Of a stretch of 64,000 bases of DNA, positions 34,692 through 43,729 are shown in pieces (the stretch's first letter is position 1; the number at the start of each line of letters is the position of its first letter). The DNA comes from Methyloradius sp035460505. GTDB taxonomy: Bacteria > Pseudomonadota > Gammaproteobacteria > Burkholderiales > Methylophilaceae. The notes beneath the pieces were generated by a model that worked only from the letters and a program-made list of their open reading frames with translations, did not search any database and was not told the origin of the DNA. The translations under genes and the position numbers were made by a program. The DNA lies in the NCBI GenBank assembly GCA_035460505.1, contig DATHWP010000091.1, forward strand, positions 24,995 to 88,994. Direction: 5' to 3'.

Positions 34692-35267
34692 ATGCTCCGA
34701 GTTTTACTGGTAGATAACCATGCGGAGCGAGCAGCTCCACTCACGCAATTGTTATCAGATGCAGGGTATAACGTGATTGGGCGATTGTCTGATACGGCAA
34801 ACTTACATGATGCAGTGAGTGCGTTGCAGCCCGATGTAGTGATTATAGATACAGAGTCGCCCAGCAGAGATACGTTGGAACACTTGATTGTGATGAATTC
34901 GAATGCACCGCGGCCGATTGTGATGTTTACGCATGATGGTGATAGAGCCAAAATTCGAGAGGCCACAAAAGCAGGTGTAAGTGCTTATGTGGTCGGTGGT
35001 TTAGCTGGTGATCGGTTACGGCCGATTATGGATGCAGCGATAGCAAGATTTGAAGAATTTAAAAGTTTGCGTCTTGAATTAAATGAGGCAAACAGCAAGC
35101 TGAGTGAGCGCAAGGTGGTAGAAAAAGCCAAAGGCTTACTCATGAAACAGCGTGGCATTAGCGAAGATGAAGCTTATGGCATGTTGCGAAATATGGCGAT
35201 GAAACAGAACATACGCTTGGCAACGTTAGCCGAGCAAGTGGTACAAGCAGCAAAGTTGCTGTTTTAA
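34692..35267 (+). CDS. ANTAR-domain antitermination regulator, NasT-like
   Basis: This is a 191-residue protein. The receiver-like domain (about 2-120) has 'VLLVDNHAERA' and Asp53 in 'VVIIDTESPSRDTLE', but the usual switch Lys is missing ('AYVVGGLAGDRLRP'), so it may not be phosphorylated. The C-terminal ANTAR domain (about 135-190) has 'KVVEKAKGLLMKQRGISEDE' and 'AYGMLRNMAM'. ANTAR proteins bind paired hexaloop hairpins in leader RNA and prevent termination. Such a leader follows directly, ahead of nrtA. In the classic NasS-NasT pair a nitrate-binding NasS inhibits NasT; no nasS is adjacent here. Confidence 0.92.
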   Translation: MLRVLLVDNHAERAAPLTQLLSDAGYNVIGRLSDTANLHDAVSALQPDVVIIDTESPSRDTLEHLIVMNSNAPRPIVMFTHDGDRAKIREATKAGVSAYVVGGLAGDRLRPIMDAAIARFEEFKSLRLELNEANSKLSERKVVEKAKGLLMKQRGISEDEAYGMLRNMAMKQNIRLATLAEQVVQAAKLLF

Positions 35268-35289
35268 GAATTAGAAATTTGGATTAAAT

Positions 35290-35383
35290 GGTTACATCTA
35301 CCCAACGGCGGGAGATGAAGTAACCAAAAGTTTAGTAATAAATAACTAGTAGTACACAAGCAATAACGAGCCAGTGCTGGCTC
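35290..35383 (+). promoter_or_regulatory. Leader RNA with two ANTAR-type hexaloop hairpins
   Basis: Hairpin 1 (35290-35325): GGTTA/TAACC, CATCT/AGATG and CCC/GGG stems with small bulges, closing a six-base loop AACGGC (35304-35309). Hairpin 2 (35368-35383): GAGCC/GGCTC closing the six-base loop AGTGCT (35373-35378). Both loops have A at position 1 and G at position 4, the known requirement for ANTAR binding. A strong terminator follows 10 nt later. The arrangement predicts antitermination of the nitrate operon by the protein encoded just upstream. Confidence 0.85.
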
Positions 35384-35393
35384 ACCGGACAAA

Positions 35394-35440
35394 GGCGTCC
35401 TTGCTGCGAAATTTATTTCGTAAGCAGGACGCCTTTTTTT
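35394..35440 (+). terminator. Leader terminator before nrtA (conditional)
   Basis: GGCGTCC/GGACGCC, TGCT/AGCA and CGAAAT/ATTTCG pair into a long, slightly bulged hairpin (35394-35433) followed by seven T residues. It ends 30 nt before the nrtA ATG, so it would block the operon unless prevented. Confidence 0.9.
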
Positions 35441-35470
35441 ATTTTGTGTTTTGAGACTTAGGAGTAATAC

Positions 35471-36772
35471 ATGAGTGCCAATGAAAAAGATGTAGCGCAA
35501 AAAAGCCTTGTTACCGAAAAAGTGGTCACACCTGATAACAGCCGCCGCAATTTTTTCCGCGCAAGTGCTGGCGCATTGGGCGCGTCTGTTTTGATGGGTA
35601 TGGTGCCTGAACAGGTCCGCAATAATGCCTGGGCCGCGGGGACTGATGCCCCTGAAATCAAAGAAGTAAAGATTGGCTTTATCCCACTGACTGACTGTGC
35701 GCCAATTGTTGTCGCTGCCGAAATGGGCTTCGACCAGAAATACGGCATCAAGATTGTGCCTTCAAAAGAAGCCTCGTGGGCTGGTGTACGTGACAAAGTA
35801 GTCAACGGTGAATTGCACGCAGCGCACGTTTTATATGGGTTGGTGTACGGCGTACAAATGGGCATTGGTGGCATGCAAAAAGACATGGCAGTGCTCATGA
35901 GCCTGAATAATAACGGCCAGGGCATTACGCTAGCCAATCAGATCAAAGACAAGGGCGTGGTCGATGGCCCAACGCTTAAACGTCTGCTGGATAACGAGAA
36001 CCGCGACTTTACTTTTGCGCAGACTTTCCCTACTGGCACACACGCAATGTGGCTTTATTACTGGCTGGCCGCGAATGGCATTAACGCCATTAAAGACGTA
36101 AAAACCATCGTAGTGCCACCACCACAGATGGTTGCCAATATGCGCATCGGCAATATGGATGGTTATTGCGTGGGCGAACCATGGGGTGCGCGTGCGATTT
36201 ACGACAAAGTGGGCTTCACTGTCGCAACTTCACAAGATATTTGGATCGATCACCCAGAAAAAGTATTGGGTACAACAGCAGAGTTCGTTGCAAAAAATCC
36301 GAATACTACCCGTGCAATGATGCTGGCCGTACTTGAAGCTTGTCGTTACATCGAAGCGACTGCCAACCGCCCTAGCGTTGCCAAGTTGATTGCAGGTAAA
36401 TCCTACGTTAATGCGCCTGAAGAAGTCATTGAAGGCCGCTTCCTTGGCCATTATGACAATGGCAACGGTAAAAAATGGGAAGACCCTAACTTCATGAAGT
36501 TCTTCAATGATGGCAAGGTGAATTTCCCTTACCTGTCAGATGGTATGTGGTTCCTGACCCAACACAAACGCTGGGGTCTGTTGAAAGATGATCCAGATTA
36601 TCTGGCGATTGCTAAAAAAGTAAACCAGATCGACCTTTACACCCAAGTTGCTAGCCAACTTGGTATCAGCGTGCCCAAAGACCCAATGCGTAGCAGTAAG
36701 CTGATGGATGGCGTGGTCTGGGACGGCAAGAATCCAAAAGCTTACGCGGCTGGATTCAAGATCAAAGCCTAA
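35471..36772 (+). CDS. nrtA: Nitrate ABC transporter, substrate-binding protein
   Basis: This is a 433-residue protein. A twin-arginine signal, 'SRRNFFRASAGALGASVL', at about residues 24-40 suggests export by Tat, in folded form. The mature part belongs to the NrtA/CmpA family, with 'IGFIPLTDCAPIVVAAEMG', 'YWLAANGIN', 'VVPPPQMVANMRIGNMDGY' and 'CVGEPWGARA'. It binds nitrate or nitrite in the periplasm and delivers it to NrtB. TAGGAG precedes the ATG. It is the first gene after the leader terminator. Confidence 0.93.
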   Translation: MSANEKDVAQKSLVTEKVVTPDNSRRNFFRASAGALGASVLMGMVPEQVRNNAWAAGTDAPEIKEVKIGFIPLTDCAPIVVAAEMGFDQKYGIKIVPSKEASWAGVRDKVVNGELHAAHVLYGLVYGVQMGIGGMQKDMAVLMSLNNNGQGITLANQIKDKGVVDGPTLKRLLDNENRDFTFAQTFPTGTHAMWLYYWLAANGINAIKDVKTIVVPPPQMVANMRIGNMDGYCVGEPWGARAIYDKVGFTVATSQDIWIDHPEKVLGTTAEFVAKNPNTTRAMMLAVLEACRYIEATANRPSVAKLIAGKSYVNAPEEVIEGRFLGHYDNGNGKKWEDPNFMKFFNDGKVNFPYLSDGMWFLTQHKRWGLLKDDPDYLAIAKKVNQIDLYTQVASQLGISVPKDPMRSSKLMDGVVWDGKNPKAYAAGFKIKA

Positions 36773-36798
36773 GCTTCAAATTACAAGGAAATTAAACG

Positions 36799-37716
36799 AT
36801 GACTACTATTTTACTCAATCAAGAAAGTGTGGCAACGCTGATGCAAGCGGACGATACAAAGCCCGAATCTGTGGTGCCTACCTCACCTAAAACTGAGATC
36901 AAGAGCCCAGTACCAACAACGCCTAAAAAACCAGGCCTGCTAGCAGTAAAAAGCCGGGAGTTTTTTCAGTGGATTATTCCACCTATGTTTGGTATCGGGC
37001 TGTTACTGGTTGTTTGGACGGTGATTGCGCATCAGTCGCCCAATCTACCTGGTCCAGTGTCTACATGGCACTCAGCTGTTCAATTGTTCAGCCATCCATT
37101 TTATGACAATGGTCCCAATGACAAAGGCATAGGCTGGAATATCGTGGCTTCACTGGAGCGCGTTGGCCTGGGTTTTGGCTTGGCAGCATTAGTGGGAATA
37201 CCAATGGGTTTTATTCTTGGCCGCTTTGAATTCATGTCTCGCATGGCAGCGCCGATTATTGGCCTGCTACGTCCAGTCTCACCTTTAGCGTGGTTGCCGA
37301 TTGGCCTGCTGGTATTCAAAATGGCTAACCCTGCAGCAATCTGGGTAATTTTCATCTCTGCCATCTGGCCGATGATCATCAATACCGCAGTCGGTGTGAG
37401 CAAAGTGCCGCAAGACTATATGAACGTGGCCAAGGTACTCAATCTCTCAGAATGGAAGATTGTGACCAAGATTCTGTTCCCCTTCGTATTACCTTACATG
37501 ATGACTGGTGTACGTCTTTCCATCGGTGTGGCATGGCTGGTGATCGTGGCTGCCGAAATGCTCACAGGCGGCGTGGGCATTGGCTTCTGGGTATGGGATG
37601 AATGGAACAACTTGAATGTTGAGCACATCATCATCGCCATTTTTGTAGTGGGTATCGTCGGCTTCATGCTTGAGTTCCTGCTGCTATCAATCGCTAAACG
37701 CTTTAGTTACGAATAA
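36799..37716 (+). CDS. nrtB: Nitrate ABC transporter, permease
   Basis: This is a 305-residue protein. A Pro/Thr-rich cytoplasmic N-terminal stretch (about 60 residues) is followed by a BPD_transp_1 permease with about six membrane helices. The EAA-type cytoplasmic loop is seen around 'MNVAKVLNLSEWKIVTKILF', and 'GIGFWVWDEWNN' is typical of NrtB/SsuC-type permeases of nitrate systems. It forms the membrane channel with the NrtD ATPase. The gene starts 26 bp after nrtA and ends 10 bp before the ATPase start. Confidence 0.93.
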   Translation: MTTILLNQESVATLMQADDTKPESVVPTSPKTEIKSPVPTTPKKPGLLAVKSREFFQWIIPPMFGIGLLLVVWTVIAHQSPNLPGPVSTWHSAVQLFSHPFYDNGPNDKGIGWNIVASLERVGLGFGLAALVGIPMGFILGRFEFMSRMAAPIIGLLRPVSPLAWLPIGLLVFKMANPAAIWVIFISAIWPMIINTAVGVSKVPQDYMNVAKVLNLSEWKIVTKILFPFVLPYMMTGVRLSIGVAWLVIVAAEMLTGGVGIGFWVWDEWNNLNVEHIIIAIFVVGIVGFMLEFLLLSIAKRFSYE

Positions 37717-37726
37717 GGGGCACACC

Positions 37727-38575
37727 GTGGAAAACATGACACAAGACACAATCCAAAACGCTACTACAACTGTAAAACCAGTGGCTGAAAGATATGTCCA
37801 GCTTGAAAATGTCAACATGACTTTCGTCACTAAAAAAGGCACGTTTGAAGCGCTGCGCAATGTCGATTTCAGCATTCAGGAAGGCGAATTCATCTCGATT
37901 ATTGGCCATTCTGGTTGTGGTAAATCTACCGTGCTGAACCTGATTGCAGGCTTACTCAACCCAACCGATGGCAATATTTTCTGTGCAGGTCGTGAGGTTG
38001 CAGGCCCAGGCCCAGAGCGCGCTGTGGTGTTTCAGAACCACTCTTTGCTGCCATGGTTAAGCTGCTTTGAGAATGTCTATCTTGCCGTTGAGCGTGTATT
38101 TGGCGCGACTGAGAAGAAAGAGGCTTTGACCGCAAGAACCAAAGCCGTACTTGAGTTGGTCGGTTTAACGCACGCCATGGACAAACGCCCTAATGAAATC
38201 TCAGGTGGCATGAAGCAGCGTGTGGGTATTGCCCGCGCCTTGGCGATGGAACCTAAAGTACTGCTGCTGGATGAGCCATTTGGCGCGCTGGATGCCTTGA
38301 CTCGCGCTCATCTGCAAGATGAGTTGATGGGCATTATGGCCAAATCTGGTTGTACCGCAGTAATGGTGACACACGATGTGGATGAGGCGGTTTTACTCTC
38401 AGATCGTATTGTGATGATGACCAATGGCCCAGCCGCCACAGTCGGTGAAATTCTCAGTGTTGATCTGGCGCGTCCAAGAAAACGTTTGGAGCTGGCTGAA
38501 GATCGCGATTACAACCATTTACGCAGTGAAGTGCTCAAGTTCCTCTATGAACGCCATGCAAAAAAGGCAGCATAA
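37727..38575 (+). CDS. nrtD: Nitrate ABC transporter, ATP-binding protein
   Basis: The frame extends back into nrtB, but the GTG at 37727 has AAGGGG before it and is preferred; 282 residues. Walker A 'GHSGCGKST', Q-loop 'VVFQNHSLLPW', signature 'ISGGMKQRVGIARAL', Walker B 'VLLLDEPFGALD' and H-loop 'VTHDVDEAVLL' are all intact. It resembles NrtD rather than the longer NrtC, since no binding-protein-like domain is fused to the C-terminus. It energises nitrate uptake by NrtAB. Confidence 0.92.
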   Translation: MENMTQDTIQNATTTVKPVAERYVQLENVNMTFVTKKGTFEALRNVDFSIQEGEFISIIGHSGCGKSTVLNLIAGLLNPTDGNIFCAGREVAGPGPERAVVFQNHSLLPWLSCFENVYLAVERVFGATEKKEALTARTKAVLELVGLTHAMDKRPNEISGGMKQRVGIARALAMEPKVLLLDEPFGALDALTRAHLQDELMGIMAKSGCTAVMVTHDVDEAVLLSDRIVMMTNGPAATVGEILSVDLARPRKRLELAEDRDYNHLRSEVLKFLYERHAKKAA

Positions 38576-38586
38576 GAAGTAAAAAA

Positions 38587-38606
38587 GCCCGTCGGTCAGG
38601 ACGGGC
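38587..38606 (+). other. GC-rich hairpin after the nitrate ABC genes
   Basis: A perfect 7-bp stem, GCCCGTC / GACGGGC, with a 6-nt loop lies in the 105-bp space between the ATPase and porin genes. There is no T-tract on the coding strand, so it is more likely an mRNA stability or processing element than a terminator. Confidence 0.45.
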
Positions 38607-38680
38607 CCCGCAACTCAATGTAGCAAAAAGATACACCAAATTACTAGTCACCCTTAATCGCTAAAAAAAGGAGTAACACC

Positions 38681-40069
38681 GTGCAAGCTAATATGAGATT
38701 TACCCTGCGTCAAGTGACATTGTCTTTGCTGATCGCCACCGCATCTGTGAGCGCTAGCGTTCATGCAGAAGATAGTGCCCCATTACCTGAGTACACATTT
38801 ATGGATGCTATCAAAACTGGAAAGAATCTAACCAGCTTCAGGCTGCGTTATGAGAATGTGCAGCAAGATGGCAATAGTCCAGCAGGTAAACCCCTAGAAG
38901 ATGCCAACGCATTTACCTTGCGTAGCCTGATTGGCTGGCAGACTGCGCCATATCATAACTTCAGTTTTGCTGCGCAAATCATCAACGTATCCAAACTGGA
39001 TGATGATTTCAACGACAGCACCAACGGCACGTTGATCAACGCTGCATCTAACCAGCCTAACAAGGCACAGTACGCCAAAGTGGTAGATCCAGACATCACC
39101 GACATCAACCAGCTTTATGTCGACTGGACAGGCATTAGAAACAACCGTGTGCGTGCAGGTCGCCAACAGATTATTTTGGATAACTCACGCTTTATTGGCG
39201 ATATTGGATTCCGTCAGGACATGCAGGTATTCGACGGCGTATCTGTGCTCAGCAAATCGATACCAGATACTGAAGTGTATGTAGCCCATCTTGAGTCAGT
39301 ACGGCAAATCAGTACCAAAACTCGTACTGATGGCGCACTCGAAGTTACCAATGTTCGCTATCGCATTTCCCCTACTGAGTTCTTGATTGGCTACGGCTAC
39401 TTTTCAAGTTTTGATGATCTAGGTCTGGGCAATGCATGGTTTGGCGCAGGCACTTTGAACAATGCAGGCAAGCCCAATATCTCGGCAAATCAGTCCAACA
39501 AAGTATTGGGTGTGCGCCTGGATGGTATTCACCCATTCAACCCTAATCTCAGGGCGCTCTATACCGCCGAATATGCCAAGCAGACTGATTACTCAGGTGG
39601 CGATTCGCGTATTGATGCGGATTACTACAAGCTAGGCGGCGGCGTAGGCATTGATAACTTTTCGATTCGTCTGGATCAAGAGTTACTCTCTAGCAACAAC
39701 GGCCTTTACGCATTCCAAACCCCTTTTGGTACCAACCATTTATTCCAAGGCTGGGTAGATAAATTCCTGGCAACACCTAAAGAAGGTATTAAAGACAGCT
39801 TTATCACTGGCACTTACAAATATGGTGACTTCCTGTTTTTTGCTGATTACCACATCTTCAATTCTGATGTCGATTTCGTCAAAGCCACTGGTGGCAAGGG
39901 CGACCGCTACGGTACCGAATGGAATGCTGCTGCGACTTATAACTACAGCAAAAACATCATGACCAAGCTGGAATATGGCGAATATTCAGAAGATGACCAA
40001 TATCTGGCGACCGCCAACCGTATTCGCGATACCAAGAAGCTTTGGTTAACCGCGATGTACACATTCTAA
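38681..40069 (+). CDS. Outer-membrane porin, alginate-export-like, in the nitrate operon
   Basis: The GTG at 38681 has AAGGAG at 7 nt; an ATG at 38693 is the alternative. The 462-residue protein has a signal peptide ('LSLLIATASVSASVHA') and then amphipathic beta-strands such as 'LTSFRLRYENVQQDG' and 'FTLRSLIGWQTAPYHNFSFA'. It ends in a terminal Phe ('LWLTAMYTF'), the outer-membrane insertion signal. The family resembles alginate-export/OprD-type porins. Its position between the ABC importer and nitrite reductase genes suggests an outer-membrane route for nitrate or nitrite; this is inference. Confidence 0.8.
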   Translation: MQANMRFTLRQVTLSLLIATASVSASVHAEDSAPLPEYTFMDAIKTGKNLTSFRLRYENVQQDGNSPAGKPLEDANAFTLRSLIGWQTAPYHNFSFAAQIINVSKLDDDFNDSTNGTLINAASNQPNKAQYAKVVDPDITDINQLYVDWTGIRNNRVRAGRQQIILDNSRFIGDIGFRQDMQVFDGVSVLSKSIPDTEVYVAHLESVRQISTKTRTDGALEVTNVRYRISPTEFLIGYGYFSSFDDLGLGNAWFGAGTLNNAGKPNISANQSNKVLGVRLDGIHPFNPNLRALYTAEYAKQTDYSGGDSRIDADYYKLGGGVGIDNFSIRLDQELLSSNNGLYAFQTPFGTNHLFQGWVDKFLATPKEGIKDSFITGTYKYGDFLFFADYHIFNSDVDFVKATGGKGDRYGTEWNAAATYNYSKNIMTKLEYGEYSEDDQYLATANRIRDTKKLWLTAMYTF

Positions 40070-40100
40070 GCAACGCGCAGAAGATTAACGGAGCTCCCTC

Positions 40101-40865
40101 ATGAACAAAGGTAAGGTTTATTTAATAGGCGCAGGCCCTGGTGACCCAGAGTTGATCACCATCAAAGCGGTGAATGCGCTGGCACTGGCGCAAGTGGTGC
40201 TGATTGATGATCTGGTCAATCGGGCATTACTCGCTTATGCGCCAAATGCCCGCGTGATTGAGGTGGGCAAGCGCGGCGGCTGTAAATCCACGCCGCAGCA
40301 CTTTATCAATCGCATGATGATTGCGCTGGCAGAACAAGGCCAGATTGTCGCAAGGCTTAAAGGTGGCGATCCGTTTCTGTTTGGCCGTGGTGGTGAAGAG
40401 ATGCTGGCACTGCAAGGCACTGGTATAGCTGTTGAGGTTGTGCCTGGCATCACCAGTGGTATCGCTGTGCCAGCCAGTATCGGCATCCCTGTCACCCACC
40501 GTGAATACACGCACGGTGTGTCTTTCGTCACTGGCCATACACAAGATGAAGAAAGCCCGAATTGGTCTGCATTGGCGGCTACAGGCACAACGCTAGTGAT
40601 TTACATGGGCATCAAGCATTTGCCAGAAATCGTGAGCGATTTATTAAAAGCGGGAATGCCCGCCACTACCCCAGTCGCGGCGATTCAGCATGGCACGCTG
40701 CCTGAGCAGCAGCATATTGTCAGTACATTAGGCATGTTGCCGATGGCGGTGAAGCAAGCTGGTTTAGCTAGTCCCGCGATCATAGTAGTGGGCGATGTGG
40801 TCAGGTTGGCGAAGGCTAATAACCAAGCGCTAAACACGCTATTCACTGAGCATCTGGCGGCTTAG
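40101..40865 (+). CDS. cobA: Uroporphyrinogen-III C-methyltransferase (SUMT)
   Basis: This is a 254-residue protein of the tetrapyrrole methylase fold: 'VYLIGAGPGDPELITIKAV', 'LKGGDPFLFGRGGEE', 'VVPGITSGIAVPASIGIPVTH' and 'VIYMGIKHLPEI'. It is the single-domain SUMT form without the CysG dehydrogenase/ferrochelatase part. It methylates uroporphyrinogen III to precorrin-2, the first step to sirohaem, the prosthetic group of NirB. The location just before nirB supports this role. Confidence 0.94.
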   Translation: MNKGKVYLIGAGPGDPELITIKAVNALALAQVVLIDDLVNRALLAYAPNARVIEVGKRGGCKSTPQHFINRMMIALAEQGQIVARLKGGDPFLFGRGGEEMLALQGTGIAVEVVPGITSGIAVPASIGIPVTHREYTHGVSFVTGHTQDEESPNWSALAATGTTLVIYMGIKHLPEIVSDLLKAGMPATTPVAAIQHGTLPEQQHIVSTLGMLPMAVKQAGLASPAIIVVGDVVRLAKANNQALNTLFTEHLAA

Positions 40866-40931
40866 GTTTAACAAATATAGACCCCAACAAATAGTAAACA
40901 GATATTTCTGAAAGAAACGCTGGAGTAGAAC

Positions 40932-43379
40932 ATGCAAAAAATGAAATTAGTGGTGGTTGGCAATGGCATGGCGGGCATGCGAGTGGTTGAAGAGCTGCTC
41001 AAAATAGCACCTGACCTCTATGACATCACCGTCTTTGGTGATGAGCCGTACCCGAATTACAACCGCATTATGCTGTCGCCCGTGTTGGCGAATGAACAGA
41101 CGATAGACGACATTATCCTCAATACGCGCGAGTGGTATGCCGAGCACAATATCACCCTGCATACCAATGCCCGCGTAGATAGAATTTACCGTGAAAGCCG
41201 CGTGGTCTATGCCGAAGATGGTACCAGCGCACCATATGATCGCCTGCTCATTGCCACTGGCTCCAAGCCATTTATGCTGCCTATACCGGGTGCTGAGCTA
41301 AAAGGTGTGATCGGCTATCGCGATATTAAAGATACCAACGATATGATCGCCGCAGCTAAAACCCACAAACATGCGGTAGTGATTGGCGGTGGCCTGCTAG
41401 GGCTTGAAGCGGCCAATGGGCTCAAGATTCAGGGCATGGATGTCACTGTCATTCACAAAAATGACTGGCTGCTGGAACGCCAACTCGACAAAACCGCAGG
41501 CAAGATGCTGCAACTGTCCTTAGAAGCCAAAGGCCTTAATTTTATGCTGAATGCCAATACCCAGCAGCTGATTGGGCATGAGTCTGGTGAATATCAGGGA
41601 TGTGTGAAAGCGGTTCAGCTAGATGATGGTACCGAGCTATCAGCAGATTTAGTAGTGATGGCTGTTGGTATTCGGCCTAACTATGCACTGGCTGAATCAG
41701 CAGGCATTTATTGCAATCGTGGCATCGTGGTGAATGACACCATGCAGACGTATGACCCGAGAGTTTATGCGGTGGGCGAATGTGTTTCGCATCGCGGCAC
41801 TTCATATGGCTTGGTCGCGCCATTATTCGAGATGGCCAAGGTCTGCGCGACCCATCTGGCGAACTTTGGCATCGGCCTTTATAAAGGCTCTGTGACTTCA
41901 ACCAAGCTCAAAGTCACGGGCATAGACCTTTTCTCTGCAGGCGATTTCAGCGGTGGTGAAGATACGGAAGAAATCGTATTGCACGATGCCGTTGGTGGCG
42001 TTTACAAAAAACTCATCATCAAAGACGACAAAATCATCGGTAGCGTGCTCTATGGCGATACAGCTGATGGTGCCTGGTATTTTCAGATGTTGCGTGACCG
42101 TAAACCTATCCATGAAATACGCGACATGCTGATGTTCGGTGAAGATAGCCTAGGTAATACGGGGCACTCAGGACAAGACAAAGCCGCCGCAATGACCGAT
42201 GAAATGGAAGTTTGCGGTTGTAACGGCGTATGCAAAGGCACAATCGTCAAAGCCATTAAAGAAAAAGGCTTATTCACGATTGATGATGTGAAAAAACAGA
42301 CCAAAGCGGCCTCAAGCTGCGGCTCTTGTACTGGCTTGGTTGAGCAGATTCTGGCTTCTGCGCTGGGAGGTGGTTATGCGCCTCCATCTACCGCCAAATC
42401 GGTCTGTGGTTGCACGGATAAAAATCACGAAGAAGTGCGTGAAGAAATCCGCAGGCACAAATACCTGAATATTCCGGATGCGATGAAAGGCATGAACTGG
42501 CGTACACCTAATGGCTGTGCAACTTGCCGACCAGCTCTCAATTACTATCTGCTTTCTACTTGGCCGCACGAAGCGGTGGATGATCCGCAATCACGGTTCA
42601 TCAATGAGCGCGTGCATGCAAACATCCAGAAAGACGGCACTTATTCGGTGATTCCCCGCATGTATGGCGGCGTTACCACGCCAGACCAGTTGCGCAAAAT
42701 CGCTGATGTTGCAGACAAATATGCCGTGCCGATGGTGAAAGTCACTGGTGGCCAACGTATTGACTTGCTTGGGGTAAAAAAGGAAGACCTCACCAATATG
42801 TGGGCTGACCTGGATATGCCATCTGGCTATGCCTACGCCAAGGGTTTGCGCACCGTAAAAACCTGTGTTGGCTCTGAATTCTGCCGCTTCGGTACGCAGG
42901 ATTCAACCAAGCTGGGTATCGATATCGAAAAAGCCTTTGACCATATGTGGGCACCGCACAAGGTTAAATTCGCCGTCTCTGGCTGCCCACGTAATTGTGC
43001 TGAATCGGGCATCAAGGATGTTGGCATCATCGGCGTTGATTCAGGCTGGGAGCTTTATGTAGGGGGCAATGGAGGTATCAAAACTGAAGTGGCGCAATTT
43101 CTCTGCAAAGTAAAAACGGCGGAAGAGGTCATTGAGTATTCTGGCGCGTTTATCCAGATATATCGTGAAGAAGCACGCTATCTGGATCGCACCGTGCACT
43201 GGATACATCGCGTTGGCCTCGATTACGTCAAGCAACGTGTACTGGACGATGCGGAAGGTCGTAAAGCTGCATTTGAGCGCTTGTTGTATGCACTACAAGG
43301 CGCTACCAACCCTTGGGCTGAGCGCGTGGAAAAACGCAGCGAGCACAAAGAGTTCGACATCATATCCATACCGGCTTAA
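40932..43379 (+). CDS. nirB: Assimilatory nitrite reductase [NAD(P)H] large subunit
   Basis: This is an 815-residue protein. The FAD/NAD domain (about 1-300) has 'VVVGNGMAGMRVVEELL' and 'VVIGGGLLGLEAANGL'. A BFD-like [2Fe-2S] domain (about 418-475) has cysteines in 'EVCGCNGVCKGTIV' and 'SSCGSCTGLV'. The C-terminal half holds the sirohaem/[4Fe-4S] site, 'CVGSEFCRFGTQDS' and 'VSGCPRNCAESGIKD'. It reduces nitrite to ammonium with six electrons from NAD(P)H. GGAG precedes the ATG. nirD follows after 25 bp. Confidence 0.96.
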   Translation: MQKMKLVVVGNGMAGMRVVEELLKIAPDLYDITVFGDEPYPNYNRIMLSPVLANEQTIDDIILNTREWYAEHNITLHTNARVDRIYRESRVVYAEDGTSAPYDRLLIATGSKPFMLPIPGAELKGVIGYRDIKDTNDMIAAAKTHKHAVVIGGGLLGLEAANGLKIQGMDVTVIHKNDWLLERQLDKTAGKMLQLSLEAKGLNFMLNANTQQLIGHESGEYQGCVKAVQLDDGTELSADLVVMAVGIRPNYALAESAGIYCNRGIVVNDTMQTYDPRVYAVGECVSHRGTSYGLVAPLFEMAKVCATHLANFGIGLYKGSVTSTKLKVTGIDLFSAGDFSGGEDTEEIVLHDAVGGVYKKLIIKDDKIIGSVLYGDTADGAWYFQMLRDRKPIHEIRDMLMFGEDSLGNTGHSGQDKAAAMTDEMEVCGCNGVCKGTIVKAIKEKGLFTIDDVKKQTKAASSCGSCTGLVEQILASALGGGYAPPSTAKSVCGCTDKNHEEVREEIRRHKYLNIPDAMKGMNWRTPNGCATCRPALNYYLLSTWPHEAVDDPQSRFINERVHANIQKDGTYSVIPRMYGGVTTPDQLRKIADVADKYAVPMVKVTGGQRIDLLGVKKEDLTNMWADLDMPSGYAYAKGLRTVKTCVGSEFCRFGTQDSTKLGIDIEKAFDHMWAPHKVKFAVSGCPRNCAESGIKDVGIIGVDSGWELYVGGNGGIKTEVAQFLCKVKTAEEVIEYSGAFIQIYREEARYLDRTVHWIHRVGLDYVKQRVLDDAEGRKAAFERLLYALQGATNPWAERVEKRSEHKEFDIISIPA

Positions 43380-43404
43380 CGAGAAAAATGTAATAAGGAT
43401 CACT

Positions 43405-43713
43405 ATGAGTAGCTGGATAAAAATTGTTCCACTTGGCGACATTCCCAAACTGGGTTCACGCGTTGTGCGCAGCAGCAAAGGCGATATCGCCGTATTCCGC
43501 ACAGAAGACGACAAGGTGTTCGCCTTGCACGACAAATGCCCGCACAAAGGCGGCCCGCTTTCACAGGGTATTGTCTATGGCGATAAAGTTGCCTGCCCGC
43601 TGCATTCTTGGCAAATTCACTTGGCTGATGGGCATGCCGTTGAACCTGACGAAGGCCAAACCGCCTGCTTTGCCGTGAAGGTAGAAGATGGCAGTGTGTA
43701 CCTTGAGATTTAA
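43405..43713 (+). CDS. nirD: Nitrite reductase small subunit, Rieske type
   Basis: The frame is open from 43132 inside nirB; the real start is the ATG at 43405, with AAGGAT upstream. The 102-residue protein has the Rieske ligand motifs 'DKCPHKGGPLSQG' and 'ACPLHSWQIHLADG'. It partners NirB in nitrite reduction. The length matches the family. nasA follows after 16 bp. Confidence 0.95.
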   Translation: MSSWIKIVPLGDIPKLGSRVVRSSKGDIAVFRTEDDKVFALHDKCPHKGGPLSQGIVYGDKVACPLHSWQIHLADGHAVEPDEGQTACFAVKVEDGSVYLEI

Positions 43714-43729
43714 GAGCTGGGAATATTAA

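Noticed and set aside
43132..43404. N-terminal extension of nirD reaching into nirB
   Set aside because: It overlaps nirB in another frame; the ATG at 43405 has a ribosome site and gives the correct NirD length.
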